Notes under the pieces: generated by a model
Told to the model about the DNA's origin: nothing
Database searches by the model: none
Seen by the model: the letters and a program-made list of their open reading frames with translations, nothing else
Assembly (NCBI GenBank): GCA_000719695.1
Contig: JOHN01000050.1
Coordinates: 22,541 to 86,540, forward strand
DNA length: 64,000 bases
Direction: 5' to 3'
Source of the DNA: Streptomyces sp. NRRL F-6131
Lineage (GTDB): Bacteria > Actinomycetota > Actinomycetes > Streptomycetales > Streptomycetaceae
Translations under genes and position numbers: made by a program
Shown: in pieces, positions 16,574 through 25,232 of the stretch
Layout of the letters: each line of letters opens with the position of its first letter
Position numbering within the stretch: position 1 is the first letter of the stretch

Positions 16574-17126
16574 GCCCGCCCCAAAGAATGCCGTGCGAGC
16601 ACGTGTTCGGTGCTCGGCGGACCGGGACTCTACCCGCCGGGACTGCGGAGCCACAATGGTTGTTGAGGATGTCGCTTCAAGGATGTGTGGTTGACATGTG
16701 AACGGGGCGGGGTCTACCTGGGCGGTCCCCTGTGACCCGAGTGACTGCGTACCGTGCCCGGTCCGTCACGTGCCGCTGCGGTGCGCCATTGCCCTTTTGC
16801 GAGGAGATCGCACACCCTCCAATTCCGCCACCCTTTCCGGGCGTTCGGACATTGCCCGGCTCGTCGGCCCGCCCCGTCGTCACGCCCGGGGGGCGTCCGT
16901 GCATGTTCCCGCTGCTCGTGACCGCCTGCCGCGCAGCCGTCAATTCTCCGGGAATTGATACGACGTCAGTTCGAGTAGACCGATCGAACGCCGATGGATC
17001 GTCCACCCGTCAACCGCGCACGGATTCCCAGGACGGGGCCCGGAAGGAGGCGGGCGCGCGGCCCCCGGACGCACGGCGGCCGACGCGGGCGGGTTGACGG
17101 GCGACTTCCACCGGGTCGCCGGACGT
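16574..17126. promoter_or_regulatory. Upstream region of cluster 1, no convincing gene
   Basis: This 553-bp gap carries the control region of the cluster 1 operon. Its codon pattern does not support a gene on either strand. It is less GC-biased than its flanks. A possible minus-strand promoter (TTGTGG, 18 bp, TAGAGT) lies close to the A-domain start, but it is weak. Two palindromes lie at 16941-16957 and 16969-16989. Confidence 0.5.
16941..16989. promoter_or_regulatory. Two adjacent palindromes, possible operators
   Basis: CAATTC-5-GAATTG (16941-16957) is followed by GTTCGA-9-TCGAAC (16969-16989). Both arms are perfect 6-mers and AT-rich for this genome. They lie about 370-420 bp before the first gene of cluster 1 and about 140 bp past the end of the serine hydrolase gene, so they could bind a regulator of cluster 1. 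Confidence 0.45.
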
Positions 17127-17160
17127 CGACGGCCCGCCGCAGCGATGCGGCGGGCCGTCG
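17127..17160 (-). terminator. Terminator of the secreted serine hydrolase
   Basis: A perfect 15-bp stem (CGACGGCCCGCCGCA and its complement) with a GCGA tetraloop lies 37 nt past the stop of the minus-strand gene at 17198. Confidence 0.85.
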
Positions 17161-17197
17161 GGGTCGTGGGCGGCGTCGGGGTCGGCGGGGCGGTTTC

Positions 17198-18493
17198 TCA
17201 GCGGAGCAGCTTCACGGGGGATCCGGGGTTGCCGGCCGTCGCCGTAGTGGTGGTGCCGGTGTCCGGGCCGCAGGCGGCCTTGATGAAGAGGGCGTCGATC
17301 GCCGCGCCGGTCTCGTCGGTCTCGGCGCCCTCCAGCACGTTGAAGGAGAGGGCGAACTGCCGCGAGCCGTCCCGGGCGCCGAGCAGGATCGTGTTGTAGC
17401 CGGGGATGCCGCCGGTGTGGCCCCAGACCTCGCCGCACGGGAGGTCGTAGCGGATCAGGCCCAGCCCGTAGTGCGCGGCGATCATCGGCGCGGGCACGGC
17501 CGTCGTCATCTCGGCCAGTCGGGCGGGCGACAGCAGTCGGCCCCCGAACAGGGCCGCGTGGAAGCGGTCGAGGTCGGCGGCGGTGGAGATGCCGTTCCCG
17601 GCGGCGTCCGCGACGGTCGGGTTGATCAGGGTGACGTCGGCCGGGCCCTCCGGCAGCTGGATGTAGCCGTGGGCGTGCGGGCCGGGGATCGCCGGCGACG
17701 AGCCGGGGAAGGAGGTGCTGTCGAGGTGCAGCGGCTCGAGGATCCGCCGCTCCACCTCGCGCTGCCAGGAGCGCCCGGTGACCTTCCGGACGATCATCCC
17801 GGTCAGGATGTAGTTGGTGTTGGAGTAGTGCCAGCCCTGCCCGGGCGCGAAGTACGGCGCGTGCTCCGCGCTCACGGCGACCAGCTGCTCCGGGCGGAAG
17901 TCCGTCCAGCGGCCCTTCGCGAGGTACGTGCGCACGCTCGCCTCGTCGTGGTAGAGGAAGCGCTGGTCCTCCAGGTAGTCGAAGAGGCCGCTGGTGTGCT
18001 GCAGCAGCTGCCGCAGGGTGATCGCGCCGCCGTTCGGCACGACGCCCGGCAGGTACCGCTCGACCGGTTCGTCCAGCCGCAGCCGGCCCTCGTCGGCCAG
18101 CTGGAGGACGATTGTGGAGACGAAGGTCTTGGTCACGCTGCCGATCCGGAACCGGCTGTCGGTCCGCACCGCGCGGCCGGAGTCCAGGTCGACGACCCCG
18201 GCGGCGTCGCGCCACGTCCGGCGGCCGTTCTCGCGGGTCTCGCCGAGCGCGGCCGTCGCGCCGCCGCGCTCGACCAGGGTCCGCAGTTCCGGGCCCAGGT
18301 CGACGGGCGGGCGGGGTCGTTCGGCCCCCGCGCCGGCCGCCCCCACGGCGGACGGCGCCCCGACCTCGACCCCCGCGGCGACCGCCGCCGTCGGGGCGAG
18401 CGCGGCGACCGTGGCCCCGGCCACCGCGAAGGCGGCGAGCCGCAGGCCGAGCCGGCCACGTCGGCCGGTCTCGACCGGCTGATTGGCGTCCAT
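17198..18493 (-). CDS. Secreted class C beta-lactamase / D-Ala-D-Ala carboxypeptidase-like serine hydrolase
   Basis: The 431-residue product has an N-terminal signal sequence (charged RRGRLGLR, then an Ala-rich core ending near AVAA), then a beta-lactamase-type domain. The active-site triad of motifs is complete: SxxK as SVTK, YxN as YSN (in YSNTNY) and a KTG-equivalent HTGG. Such enzymes act outside the membrane on peptidoglycan stems, D-amino-acid peptides or esters. The ATG at 18493 has GGGAGGG 7 nt upstream and was chosen over an upstream in-frame start. It resembles the gene at 29689 in motif wording and layout, so the two are probably paralogues. It has its own terminator and is not part of cluster 1. 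Confidence 0.88.
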   Translation of the reverse strand: MDANQPVETGRRGRLGLRLAAFAVAGATVAALAPTAAVAAGVEVGAPSAVGAAGAGAERPRPPVDLGPELRTLVERGGATAALGETRENGRRTWRDAAGVVDLDSGRAVRTDSRFRIGSVTKTFVSTIVLQLADEGRLRLDEPVERYLPGVVPNGGAITLRQLLQHTSGLFDYLEDQRFLYHDEASVRTYLAKGRWTDFRPEQLVAVSAEHAPYFAPGQGWHYSNTNYILTGMIVRKVTGRSWQREVERRILEPLHLDSTSFPGSSPAIPGPHAHGYIQLPEGPADVTLINPTVADAAGNGISTAADLDRFHAALFGGRLLSPARLAEMTTAVPAPMIAAHYGLGLIRYDLPCGEVWGHTGGIPGYNTILLGARDGSRQFALSFNVLEGAETDETGAAIDALFIKAACGPDTGTTTTATAGNPGSPVKLLR

Positions 18494-18691
18494 GGTGATC
18501 CCTCCCGGGCCCGACTCCCGGGCCCCACCGCCACGTTCGCATCCGCACCGCCCCGCCCGCGTCGTCCTGGGGAAGGCCCTGTGCTGCCTCTGCACGGCGA
18601 CGTGCGGTCCGCCTGGAGTCGGGGGCCGCGATCGCCGAATTCACCTTCGAGGAGCTTGACTTGATCTTCCTCCCGGGGCAGCGGCCGGCCT

Positions 18692-18714
18692 CGGCGCCCG
18701 GCCGGAGGGCGCCG
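18692..18714 (-). terminator. Probable terminator of the methyltransferase gene
   Basis: An 8-bp perfect stem (CGGCGCCC / GGGCGCCG) with a 7-nt loop lies 27 nt past the methyltransferase stop. Confidence 0.55.
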
Positions 18715-18740
18715 GCGCGCGGGGGCCGGGTGATGATCCG

Positions 18741-19382
18741 TCAGGCGGTGCGACGGAGCGCGACGACGGTGTCGGTGACGGTCGCGGTGCGGCCGCCGGG
18801 GCCGGTGGCGGTGCGGCGGGGCGCGTGGCAGCGCTCGGTGTGCCAGCCGGCGCCGAGGTCCAGGCCGGCCCGGACCTCCTCCGGCGACGGGAAGCGCACC
18901 TCCTGGCCGTTCTGCCAGGACCAGGGGGCCACCGAGCCGTGCTCCACCACGATCAGCAGCCCGTGCGGGGCGACCGCCGCGGCGGCGCGGCGCAGCACCT
19001 CGGTGCGGGGGATCTCGACGGGGGTGTGGAAGTAGGTCGCGCAGACCAGGTCGAACGCCCCGGTGGGGAAGGTCCGGGCCAGGTCGTGGCGGACGGGGTG
19101 GACGCGGTCGGTGACGCCGCCGGCCCGGGCGCCGGCGGTGACCCGGTCGAGCGCGGTCGGTGCCACGTCGACGGCGGTGACGTCCCAGCCGCGGCCGGCG
19201 AGCCAGAGCGCGTCGCCGCCGTGCCCGCAGCCCAGGTCGAGCGCGGTGCCGGGGGTGCGGGCGAGGTCGGTGACGAGGTCCGCCAGAACGGGGTTGGGGG
19301 CGGTGCCCCAGTGGGTGTCGAGGTGGGCGTAGTGGTGCTCCCAGAAGACCGTGGAGTCGGTGCCGGCAAGGTCGTCGCGCAT
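18741..19382 (-). CDS. Class I SAM-dependent methyltransferase
   Basis: The 213-residue product has the SAM-binding motif I LDLGCGHGGDALWLA near residue 45 and the acidic post-I residue in VTAVDVAP. The sequence HAYL-WGTAPNPVL at the N-terminus is typical of the small TehB/thiopurine-type methyltransferases. AGGA lies 8 nt before the ATG. It is transcribed divergently from an XRE-cupin regulator across about 100 bp that contains a palindrome, a common pairing in which the regulator controls the enzyme. Substrate unknown. Confidence 0.83.
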   Translation of the reverse strand: MRDDLAGTDSTVFWEHHYAHLDTHWGTAPNPVLADLVTDLARTPGTALDLGCGHGGDALWLAGRGWDVTAVDVAPTALDRVTAGARAGGVTDRVHPVRHDLARTFPTGAFDLVCATYFHTPVEIPRTEVLRRAAAAVAPHGLLIVVEHGSVAPWSWQNGQEVRFPSPEEVRAGLDLGAGWHTERCHAPRRTATGPGGRTATVTDTVVALRRTA

Positions 19383-19446
19383 CGGGATGTCCTCTCGAAC
19401 GGGCCGGGATCGGCCGGTGGGACGACGATGCGCCCCGGGGTGCCGG

Positions 19447-19477
19447 GGTTGCAAAGCTTCATGCCGTTTCGGCAACC
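19447..19477. promoter_or_regulatory. Palindromic operator between methyltransferase and XRE-cupin genes
   Basis: GGTTGC (19447-19452) and GCAACC (19472-19477) form an inverted repeat with a 19-bp spacer, 7 bp before the XRE-cupin ATG. The site is well placed to block that gene and to affect the divergent methyltransferase. Confidence 0.55.
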
Positions 19478-19484
19478 TGGGGGC

Positions 19485-20057
19485 ATGGCGCACCCGAAGC
19501 AGGACGTCCTGGACGCGGTCGGCCCCCGGCTGCGCGAGCTGCGGCGCCGTCGCGGGATGACGCTGGCGGAGCTGGCCGAGCGGACCGGGATCAACGAGAG
19601 CACCCTCTCCCGGCTGGAGGGCGGCAGCCGCAGGCCGACCCTGGAGCTGCTGCTGTCGCTCGCCGAGGTCCACGCCGTGCCGCTGGACGAACTGGTGGGC
19701 GCGCCCCGCACCGGCGACCCGCGGATCCATCTGCGCCCGGTGACCAGGGACGGCATGACCTATGTGCCGCTCAGCCGCCCCGGCGGCGTCCAGGCCCACA
19801 AGCTGATCGTCCCGCCGGTGCCGGACACCGAGCCGGAGCTGAAGACCCACGCGGGGTTCGAGTGGGTCTTCGTGCTCGCCGGCCGGCTGCGGCTGCTGCT
19901 GGGCGACCGGACCGTGGTGCTCGGGCCGGGCGAGGCCGCCGAGTTCGACACCCATGTGCCGCACTGGCTGGGGCCGGACGACGACCGGGCGGTCGAGCTC
20001 CTCGTCCTCTTCGGGCACCAGGGCGAGCGGGCCCACCTCAGGGCCCGCGCCACCTGA
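19485..20057 (+). CDS. XRE-family regulator with C-terminal cupin domain
   Basis: The 190-residue product has a helix-turn-helix at about residues 10-65 (MTLAELAERTGINESTLSRL) and a cupin beta-barrel at about 105-180 (HAGFEWVFVLAGRLRLLLGD). The cupin likely senses a small molecule. The gene faces a methyltransferase and has a palindrome just before its start, so it probably represses itself and its neighbour. The ATG at 19485 is the first plausible one; longer in-frame starts would run across the intergenic operator. Confidence 0.88.
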   Translation: MAHPKQDVLDAVGPRLRELRRRRGMTLAELAERTGINESTLSRLEGGSRRPTLELLLSLAEVHAVPLDELVGAPRTGDPRIHLRPVTRDGMTYVPLSRPGGVQAHKLIVPPVPDTEPELKTHAGFEWVFVLAGRLRLLLGDRTVVLGPGEAAEFDTHVPHWLGPDDDRAVELLVLFGHQGERAHLRARAT

Positions 20058-20129
20058 GCCGCAGGGCGGGCCCGCGTGGTCGGGGCAGCGGCGCTCCCCT
20101 CCCCGCGATCCGCCCCGGTCCGGCTCCGA

Positions 20130-20162
20130 AACCGCCGCCGGCCCGGAGGCCGGGCGGCGGTT
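20130..20162 (+). terminator. Terminator of the XRE-cupin gene
   Basis: A 10-bp stem AACCGCCGCC / GGCGGCGGTT continues inward as GGCC/GGCC with one bulged base; it starts 73 nt past the stop. Confidence 0.65.
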
Positions 20163-20184
20163 CGTGGGATCGTGGACACGTCAA

Positions 20185-20244
20185 TGTGAACCGGCATGTG
20201 AACCGGCATGTGAAGCGGCAGGTGAACGTGCAGGTGAACGTCTC
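20185..20244 (+). repeat. Five 12-bp direct repeats before an AraC gene
   Basis: Units start at 20185, 20197, 20209, 20221 and 20233. The first two are identical (TGTGAACCGGCA); all keep GTGAA. They end 24 bp before the AraC-type start codon. The regular spacing of just over one helical turn suits cooperative binding of a regulator, perhaps the AraC protein itself. Confidence 0.85.
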
Positions 20245-20268
20245 TGTCTCTGCGATGCGGGAGCGGCC

Positions 20269-21183
20269 ATGGAACGCGCGAGCGCAACACCGGACCTCGT
20301 CGACGACGAATGCGAGATGGCGTACGGAGCGCCCCGGCCGCGGCTGCGCGAGTACGTCCTCGGCTACCGGGGCTACCGGCTGACCTCGGACCGGCCCCGG
20401 CGCCGACTGGAAGTGCCCACCGACGTGGTGACGCTGACCATCGGCTTCGACGGCTCGCTGCGTCTCACCGACGCCGTCGCCACCACCGACAGCGACTCCT
20501 TCGGCTCCGTCCTCGCCGGACTGCGACGCACGGCCACCGTCGCCGAACACAGCGGCCGGCTCCACGGCCTCGCCGTCTCGCTCACCCCCCAGGGCGCCTA
20601 CCGCATCCTCGGCCCCGCACTCGGCGACCTCAACGGCCGCTGGACCGAGGCCGGCGCCGCCCTCCCCGGCCGGGGCGAGCGGGAACTCGTCGAACGACTG
20701 CGCGAGGCGCCGAGCTGGAAGCGGCGGTTCGCGCTGCTCGACGCCTACTTCGACGCGCGGTTCGCCGACGGGCGGCTCTGGGACCCGTCGGTCAGCTGGG
20801 CCTGGGAGGAACTGCGCGCCTCGCACGGCCGCACCCCGGTGCGCACCCTCGTCGACGGCACCGGCTGGAGCCGCCGCCGACTGGAGCAGCGCTTCCGCGA
20901 ACACCTCGGTCTGGCCCCGAAGCAGGCCGCCGACATCCTCCGGCTCCAGCGCGCCCTGCTCGCCTACGAACGGCGGCCCGGCTGGGGCGGCGCCCGGATC
21001 GCCGACCACTGCGGCTTCTACGACCAGGCCCACCTCGTCCACGCCTTCCGCGCCATGGTGGGCTGTCCGCCGACCGCCTTCTTCGCCTCCCGCCGGGCCG
21101 CCGAGGCCCCCGAGCCCACCGACCGCCTCGCCGGTCGGGTGACCACCGCCATCCAGCTGGTCGACCACGCCCACGCCCTCTGA
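20269..21183 (+). CDS. AraC-family transcriptional regulator
   Basis: The 304-residue product has a variable N-terminal domain and a C-terminal double helix-turn-helix. The second HTH and closing motif read IADHCGFYDQAHLVHAFRAMVGCPPTAF, close to the AraC consensus of a G-F-x-D-Q/S-x-F-x-R-x-F-K. The N-terminal half (PRLREYVLGYRGYR, then LEVPTDVVTLTIGFDG) matches the DUF6597-like sensor domain of this subgroup. GGGAG lies a few bases before ATG 20269. Five 12-bp repeats lie immediately upstream. Its target is unknown. Confidence 0.87.
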   Translation: MERASATPDLVDDECEMAYGAPRPRLREYVLGYRGYRLTSDRPRRRLEVPTDVVTLTIGFDGSLRLTDAVATTDSDSFGSVLAGLRRTATVAEHSGRLHGLAVSLTPQGAYRILGPALGDLNGRWTEAGAALPGRGERELVERLREAPSWKRRFALLDAYFDARFADGRLWDPSVSWAWEELRASHGRTPVRTLVDGTGWSRRRLEQRFREHLGLAPKQAADILRLQRALLAYERRPGWGGARIADHCGFYDQAHLVHAFRAMVGCPPTAFFASRRAAEAPEPTDRLAGRVTTAIQLVDHAHAL

Positions 21184-21509
21184 CGGGCGCTGACGGGTGC
21201 TGACGGGCCCTGAGGGGCGCCGGCGGACTCCGACGGGTGTGCGCATTCTTACAAGCCCGCGCCCCCTCCCGCACGGCATGCTGACCGAACGGGGCGGCAT
21301 CGGGGGAGCCGCCCCGATCGACATCCGGGGCCCCGCCGCGCCCCGGGCGCGTCCCGCACGCCTCCCGGGCGGGGGTACCGCGCCGCCTACCCCATCGGCC
21401 CCTCACCGGCGCAGCCGCCCCCGCGCCGCCCGCCACTCCGTTGCCGCCCGCCACTCCGTTGCCGTCGCCGACTGCGCCGCCGAGAAACCGGTTCGTCCGG
21501 CCGGGCGGG
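21184..21509. other. Intergenic stretch without a supported gene
   Basis: No frame here has convincing protein features. It contains a perfect 18-bp direct duplication (21426-21443 and 21444-21461) and ends in the first copy of the dispersed palindrome. Confidence 0.6.
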
Positions 21510-21540
21510 AGTGGGAAGTCGACGGAGCCGACTTCCCACT
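21510..21540. repeat. Dispersed palindrome, copy 1
   Basis: AGTGGGAAGTCG (21510-21521), a 7-nt loop, and CGACTTCCCACT (21529-21540) form a perfect 12-bp stem. It lies 18 nt past the stop of the VOC gene on the minus strand. It probably serves as a terminator; see copies at 23456, 24281, 26833 and 29485. Confidence 0.9.
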
Positions 21541-21558
21541 CAGCGGCGGGCGTGCGGA

Positions 21559-21939
21559 TCAGAGCGCTGCGAGGCGGGACTTGAGCAGGCAGAACTCGTT
21601 GCCCTCGGGGTCGGCGAGGACGTGCCAGGACGCGTCCGCGGGCTGGCCGACGTCGACCGGCTTGGCTCCGGCGGCCAGCAGGCGCTCCAGTTCGGCGTCC
21701 TGGTCGCGGTCGGTGGGGTTGACGTCGATGTGCAGCCGGGTGTTCCCGTTCGTCGGCAGGTCGGTGCGGATGAGGATGATCGTCGGCTGCGCGCCGCCGA
21801 ACCCCTCCCGCGGACCGATCTCGATGCAGCCCTCCGCCTCGCGGTCGAGCTCCACGAAGTCCAGGACCTCACACCAGAACCGCGCCAGCGCCTCGGGGTC
21901 CTGGCACTGGAGAACGATCTCACTGATACGGCACGCCAT
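21559..21939 (-). CDS. VOC-fold (glyoxalase/bleomycin-resistance-like) protein
   Basis: The 126-residue product has the two beta-alpha-beta-beta-beta modules of the VOC superfamily, with ISEIVLQCQDPEALARFWCEVLDF in module 1 split here by its usual strand and WHVLADPEGNEFCLL closing module 2. This subgroup (glyoxalase-like) often lacks metal. ATG 21939 begins at the usual VOC position, and a longer in-frame upstream start has no family support. It may share a transcript with the HxlR gene 154 bp upstream. The function is not predictable. Confidence 0.82.
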   Translation of the reverse strand: MACRISEIVLQCQDPEALARFWCEVLDFVELDREAEGCIEIGPREGFGGAQPTIILIRTDLPTNGNTRLHIDVNPTDRDQDAELERLLAAGAKPVDVGQPADASWHVLADPEGNEFCLLKSRLAAL

Positions 21940-22093
21940 GGGACTTGACTCACTCTCGGGTCGGGGTCTGCCGGACCGGCCGCACGCGCGCCCCGTGGGC
22001 CCGCCGCCGTGCGCACCGGCTCGCGACCGTACCAGGCGAGGTGGGCGGGGGCAGCCGGTTTCCGCCGGCCCGCACCCGTGCACCCGGTCCGCC

Positions 22094-22498
22094 CTACGGC
22101 GTCGCCGCTGATCCCGAGGCAGGGGCCCGGTCGTCGGTGCTCGGTGGCAGCCGCCGGGTGATCCGGTCGAGCAGGTCCAGCAGCGGCTCGCCGATGTCCC
22201 GGCCGAACTCGGTGAGCCCGTAGGTGACCTGGGGCGGCGTCGTCGGCTCGACCGTCCGCCACACCAGTCCGTCCTGGACCAGCGCGCGCAGCGTCTGGGC
22301 GAGCATCTTCTCGCTGATGCCCCGGATGCTGTCGCGCAGCTCGTAGAACCGGAGGTCGTTGCCCTGCAGGGCGATCAGCACCCAGACGCCCCACCGGCTG
22401 GTCACGTGGTCGACCGTGTCGCGCGCCGCACAGTCGGTGTGAAACACCTCATACCGCCTGCCGGTGTCACCACGGCCCGTCTGCAGACCTTCCGTCAT
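22094..22498 (-). CDS. HxlR-family winged-helix regulator
   Basis: The 134-residue product shows the HxlR pattern: one N-terminal Cys (C23 in HTDCAARD), WGVWVLIALQGNDLRFYELRDS in the recognition region in two pieces, ISEKMLAQTLRALVQDGLV as the recognition helix and wing, and YGLTEFGRDI. Such regulators respond to quinones, aldehydes or other electrophiles, often through the N-terminal Cys. It faces an NmrA-type gene across 93 bp containing a palindrome, so it likely represses that gene and itself. Confidence 0.9.
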   Translation of the reverse strand: MTEGLQTGRGDTGRRYEVFHTDCAARDTVDHVTSRWGVWVLIALQGNDLRFYELRDSIRGISEKMLAQTLRALVQDGLVWRTVEPTTPPQVTYGLTEFGRDIGEPLLDLLDRITRRLPPSTDDRAPASGSAATP

Positions 22499-22505
22499 GT
22501 CCGTA

Positions 22506-22540
22506 GCTTACCCCCAGGTATGTCCTTACGATCGGTAAGC
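22506..22540. promoter_or_regulatory. Palindromic operator between HxlR and NmrA-type genes
   Basis: GCTTACC (22506-22512) and GGTAAGC (22534-22540) are perfect 7-bp arms with a 21-bp spacer, placed between two divergent starts. This is the expected layout for an HxlR operator. Confidence 0.65.
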
Positions 22541-22591
22541 CCTCAGCTCTAGCGTCTGCACCCGCACAGCACATCGAGCGAGGAGCTGACC

Positions 22592-23431
22592 ATGATCGTG
22601 GTGACCGGAGCCACCGGAAACATCGGCAGGACGCTGACCCGGACGCTGGCCGGGGCGGGCGAGCAGGTGACGGCGGTGTCGCGGCACGCCGCACCCGTAC
22701 CGGACGGCGTCCGCCACGTCGCGGCCGACCTGGCCGCGCCGGGCGCCCTGGAGTCGGAGCTCACCGGGGCGAAGGCGTTCTTCCTGCTGCTCTCGGGCGA
22801 CCTCCACGGGCCCGGGACGGCCCCGGCCGACCTCGTCCGCCGGGCGGTGACGGCCGGGGTCCGGCGGATCGTCCTGCTCTCCACCCAGGGCGTGTCCACC
22901 CGGCCGTTCGGCCCGACCCGGATCGCGATGCGGGCCCTGGAGGACCTCGTCCGGGAGTCCGCCCCGGAGTGGGCGGTCCTGCGGCCGGGCGGCTTCGCCT
23001 CCAACGCGCTCTGGTGGGCCGGATCCATCCGCACGGACCGGGTCGTCGCGGCCCCCTTCGGTGACGTCGGGACGCCGATCGTCGACCCGGCGGACATCGC
23101 CGACGTCGCGGCGGCCTGCCTGCTGGAGGACGGGTGCACCGGCGGCGTCTACGAGCTGACCGGCCCGGAACCGATCAGCCCGCGTGAACAGACCGAGGCC
23201 CTCGCCGCCGCCCTGGGCGAGCCCCTGCGCTTCCACGAGCTCACCCGCGCCGAGGCCAGGGCGGGCATGGCACGGAGCATGCCGGTGGAACTCGCCGACG
23301 ACACCCTCGACATCCTCGGCGCCCCCACCGAGGCCGAACTCCGCGTCAGCCCGGACGTCCAGCGGGTGCTCGGCCGCTCCCCGCGCACCTTCGCCGACTG
23401 GGTCGAGCGCCACACCGCCGCCTTCCGCTGA
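22592..23431 (+). CDS. NmrA-like NAD(P)-binding protein / NAD(P)H:quinone reductase type
   Basis: The 279-residue product starts directly with the Rossmann motif [14 protein letters not shown] (residues 2-15). The domain [12 protein letters not shown] and the late YELTGPE are typical of NmrA/QorB-like atypical SDRs, which bind NAD(P)H and may reduce quinones or sense redox state. GAGGAG lies 7 nt before the ATG. Pairing with an HxlR regulator, which often senses quinones or aldehydes, supports a role in electrophile detoxification. Confidence 0.87.
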   Translation: MIVVTGATGNIGRTLTRTLAGAGEQVTAVSRHAAPVPDGVRHVAADLAAPGALESELTGAKAFFLLLSGDLHGPGTAPADLVRRAVTAGVRRIVLLSTQGVSTRPFGPTRIAMRALEDLVRESAPEWAVLRPGGFASNALWWAGSIRTDRVVAAPFGDVGTPIVDPADIADVAAACLLEDGCTGGVYELTGPEPISPREQTEALAAALGEPLRFHELTRAEARAGMARSMPVELADDTLDILGAPTEAELRVSPDVQRVLGRSPRTFADWVERHTAAFR

Positions 23432-23455
23432 GCAGCCGGCGGCCGGGTGTCGCGC

Positions 23456-23484
23456 GTGGGAAGTCGACGACGTCGACTTCCCAC
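23456..23484. repeat. Dispersed palindrome, copy 2
   Basis: GTGGGAAGTCGACG and CGTCGACTTCCCAC form a 14-bp perfect arm pair around a single A at 23470. It lies 24 nt past the NmrA-type stop. With only one spacer base it is a near-continuous palindrome. Confidence 0.9.
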
Positions 23485-23615
23485 TCCGGACGGCCGGCCC
23501 CCGTGGGCGATCGGGAGCCGGACGGGCGGCGTCCGCCGGGTGGAAACCGCGGGCGCGGGGGTCGGCCGCCTGGGAGGCTGCGGGATCGTTGTCGTCGATG
23601 CGTCGAGGAGGATCC

Positions 23616-24257
23616 GTGGGTCCCGCTGCCGAGATACCGCTGCTCGAAGGGCCGGTACTGGAGGGTGAGTTCGTCCGGCTGGAGCCGTTGGCGCACGGCC
23701 ACGCGCCGGATCTGGCGCGCGCCGCGGAGGAGGACCGGGGCGCCTACGCGTACACCTGGGTGCCCTCGGCGAGCACGGCGGACGTCTATGTGACGACCCA
23801 ACTGGCGCGGCGGGACGCCGGTTCGATCTTCCCGTACGCACAGGTGGACCCGGCCTCCGGGCGGGCGGTCGGCGCGACGGCCTTCCTGGACCCGCGCCGC
23901 CGGCCGGAGGACGGCACGATGTTCGCGATCGAGGTCGGCTACACCTGGCTCGCGGCCTCCGCGCAGGGCAGCGGGCTGAACACCGAGGCCAAGTACCTGC
24001 TCTTCCGGCACGCCTTCGAGGTGTGGGGCGTGTCCCGGCTGGACCTCAAGACCGACGCCCGCAACGGCCGCTCGCGCGCGGCGATCGCGAAGACGGGCGC
24101 CACCTTCGAGGGCGTCCTGCGCAACTGGTCCCGCTCGTGGGCGCCGGGGGAGGACGGGCTGCTGCGGGACTCGGCGATCTTCTCGATCACGAGGGAGGAG
24201 TGGCCGTCCCGCCGGGCGGCCCTGGAACACCGCCTCGCGGAGCTCACGCCCCGGTGA
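23616..24257 (+). CDS. GNAT-family N-acetyltransferase (RimJ/RimL-like)
   Basis: The 213-residue product has [18 protein letters not shown] at the start of the GNAT fold and the RimJ/RimL signature [23 protein letters not shown] split over strands 4 and 5, followed by [21 protein letters not shown], which includes the Asn-x-x-S-R-x-A-I-x-K motif. It transfers an acetyl group from acetyl-CoA to an N-terminal or small-molecule amine. GTG 23616 was chosen because GAGGAGG lies 5 nt upstream; an in-frame ATG at 23598 lacks a ribosome site. Confidence 0.87.
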   Translation: MGPAAEIPLLEGPVLEGEFVRLEPLAHGHAPDLARAAEEDRGAYAYTWVPSASTADVYVTTQLARRDAGSIFPYAQVDPASGRAVGATAFLDPRRRPEDGTMFAIEVGYTWLAASAQGSGLNTEAKYLLFRHAFEVWGVSRLDLKTDARNGRSRAAIAKTGATFEGVLRNWSRSWAPGEDGLLRDSAIFSITREEWPSRRAALEHRLAELTPR

Positions 24258-24280
24258 CGGAGCGGGCCGCTGAGGACTGC

Positions 24281-24317
24281 CCGCGTGGGAAGTCGGCCAG
24301 CTCGACTTCCCGCGCGG
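24281..24317. repeat. Dispersed palindrome, copy 3
   Basis: CCGCGTGGGAAGTCG (24281-24295), a 7-nt loop, and CGACTTCCCGCGCGG (24303-24317) pair over 15 bp with one G-T wobble. It lies 23 nt past the GNAT stop. The inner core is the same as in the other copies. Confidence 0.88.
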
Positions 24318-24572
24318 GCGGACCGGGCACGCGTCGCCGAGCCGCGGTGAAAATCGGTTGCCGCGGGCGGCGGGGTGGATCACCATTGCCCGCATGGACC
24401 TGTGAGATGCCACGTACCGACAACTGAACCTGTCGCGCGCACGACCCCTCGGAGCCTGAGGACCCGGCTGCCGTAGCGGTCGATCGCGCCCGCGTGTGCA
24501 TTTTCCAGATGCTGGGAGCCGTGGCCCTGGGCCGCGAGAGCTCCCGCTCAGCCATGAAAGCAACCCACCATC
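24318..24572. other. Intergenic stretch before the DUF1062 gene
   Basis: No frame is convincing. The region has a relatively mixed base composition and should carry the promoter of the DUF1062 gene, but I see no near-consensus -35/-10 pair and no clear Shine-Dalgarno before 24573. Confidence 0.4.
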
Positions 24573-25232
24573 ATGCATATCGACCGCAAGGCCCAGTGGG
24601 CCGTGCGCCAGGCCGGCCTGCCCGCCATCGTCCGCCGCTGCCCGGACTGCTCCAGCTCGCGGCACCACCCCTCCGGCAAGATCCGGGTCAACGCCAACGG
24701 CAAGCTGCTCGACGTCTGGCTGCTGCTGACCTGCGACGGCTGCGGCCGGACCTCCAAGGTGCCGGTCCACGAGCGCGTGCACGTCTCGGCGCTCAACGCC
24801 GCCCGGCGGGAGGCGTACGAGGCCAACGCGCCGGCGATGGTCCGTGAGCTGGCGATGAGCGCGTCGCTCGCCACCAAGAACGGCTACCGCCTGGACTGGG
24901 CCGGTACCTGGGCGCTGGAGACCGACACGCCCGACCCGGATCCCGACGGTCCGGACCCGCTCACGGTCCGGGTGTCCTTCGACCTGCCCGCACCGGTCCG
25001 GGTCGAACGGCTGCTGATGCTCGGCCTCGGGCTCAGCCGCACCGCGGCACGACGCCTGGTCGCGGCCGGGCGCGTGCACCTCCCGGTGCCCGTCGACGGC
25101 AAGGTGCACCAGGACTTCGAGTTCACCGTCACCGGCACCGCTCCGGCCACCCCCGGCCGCCTGGTGGAAGTCCCGCACCCCGTCGCCCGGGAGGTACATC
25201 AGGACACCCTGGTGCTGGCCGCCGGACGCTGA
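24573..25232 (+). CDS. DUF1062 family protein
   Basis: The 219-residue product has a CPDC pair at about residues 23-26 and a CDGCGR pair at about 53-58, which could form a zinc site, then a helical middle and a C-terminal half that looks like a small S4-like/RNA-binding turn (LGLSRTAARRLVAAGRVHLP). This arrangement is that of DUF1062 proteins, widespread in soil bacteria and of unknown function. It stands alone, downstream of a palindrome copy and divergent from nothing obvious. Confidence 0.8.
   Translation: MHIDRKAQWAVRQAGLPAIVRRCPDCSSSRHHPSGKIRVNANGKLLDVWLLLTCDGCGRTSKVPVHERVHVSALNAARREAYEANAPAMVRELAMSASLATKNGYRLDWAGTWALETDTPDPDPDGPDPLTVRVSFDLPAPVRVERLLMLGLGLSRTAARRLVAAGRVHLPVPVDGKVHQDFEFTVTGTAPATPGRLVEVPHPVAREVHQDTLVLAAGR

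Noticed and set aside
16691..16720. TTGACA with TACCTG downstream on the plus strand
   Set aside because: The -10 is poor and no plus-strand gene lies behind it.
16677..17006. 109-residue minus-strand frame before cluster 1
   Set aside because: The composition (Gly, Arg, Thr, Pro without hydrophobic pattern) and lack of a ribosome site do not support a protein.
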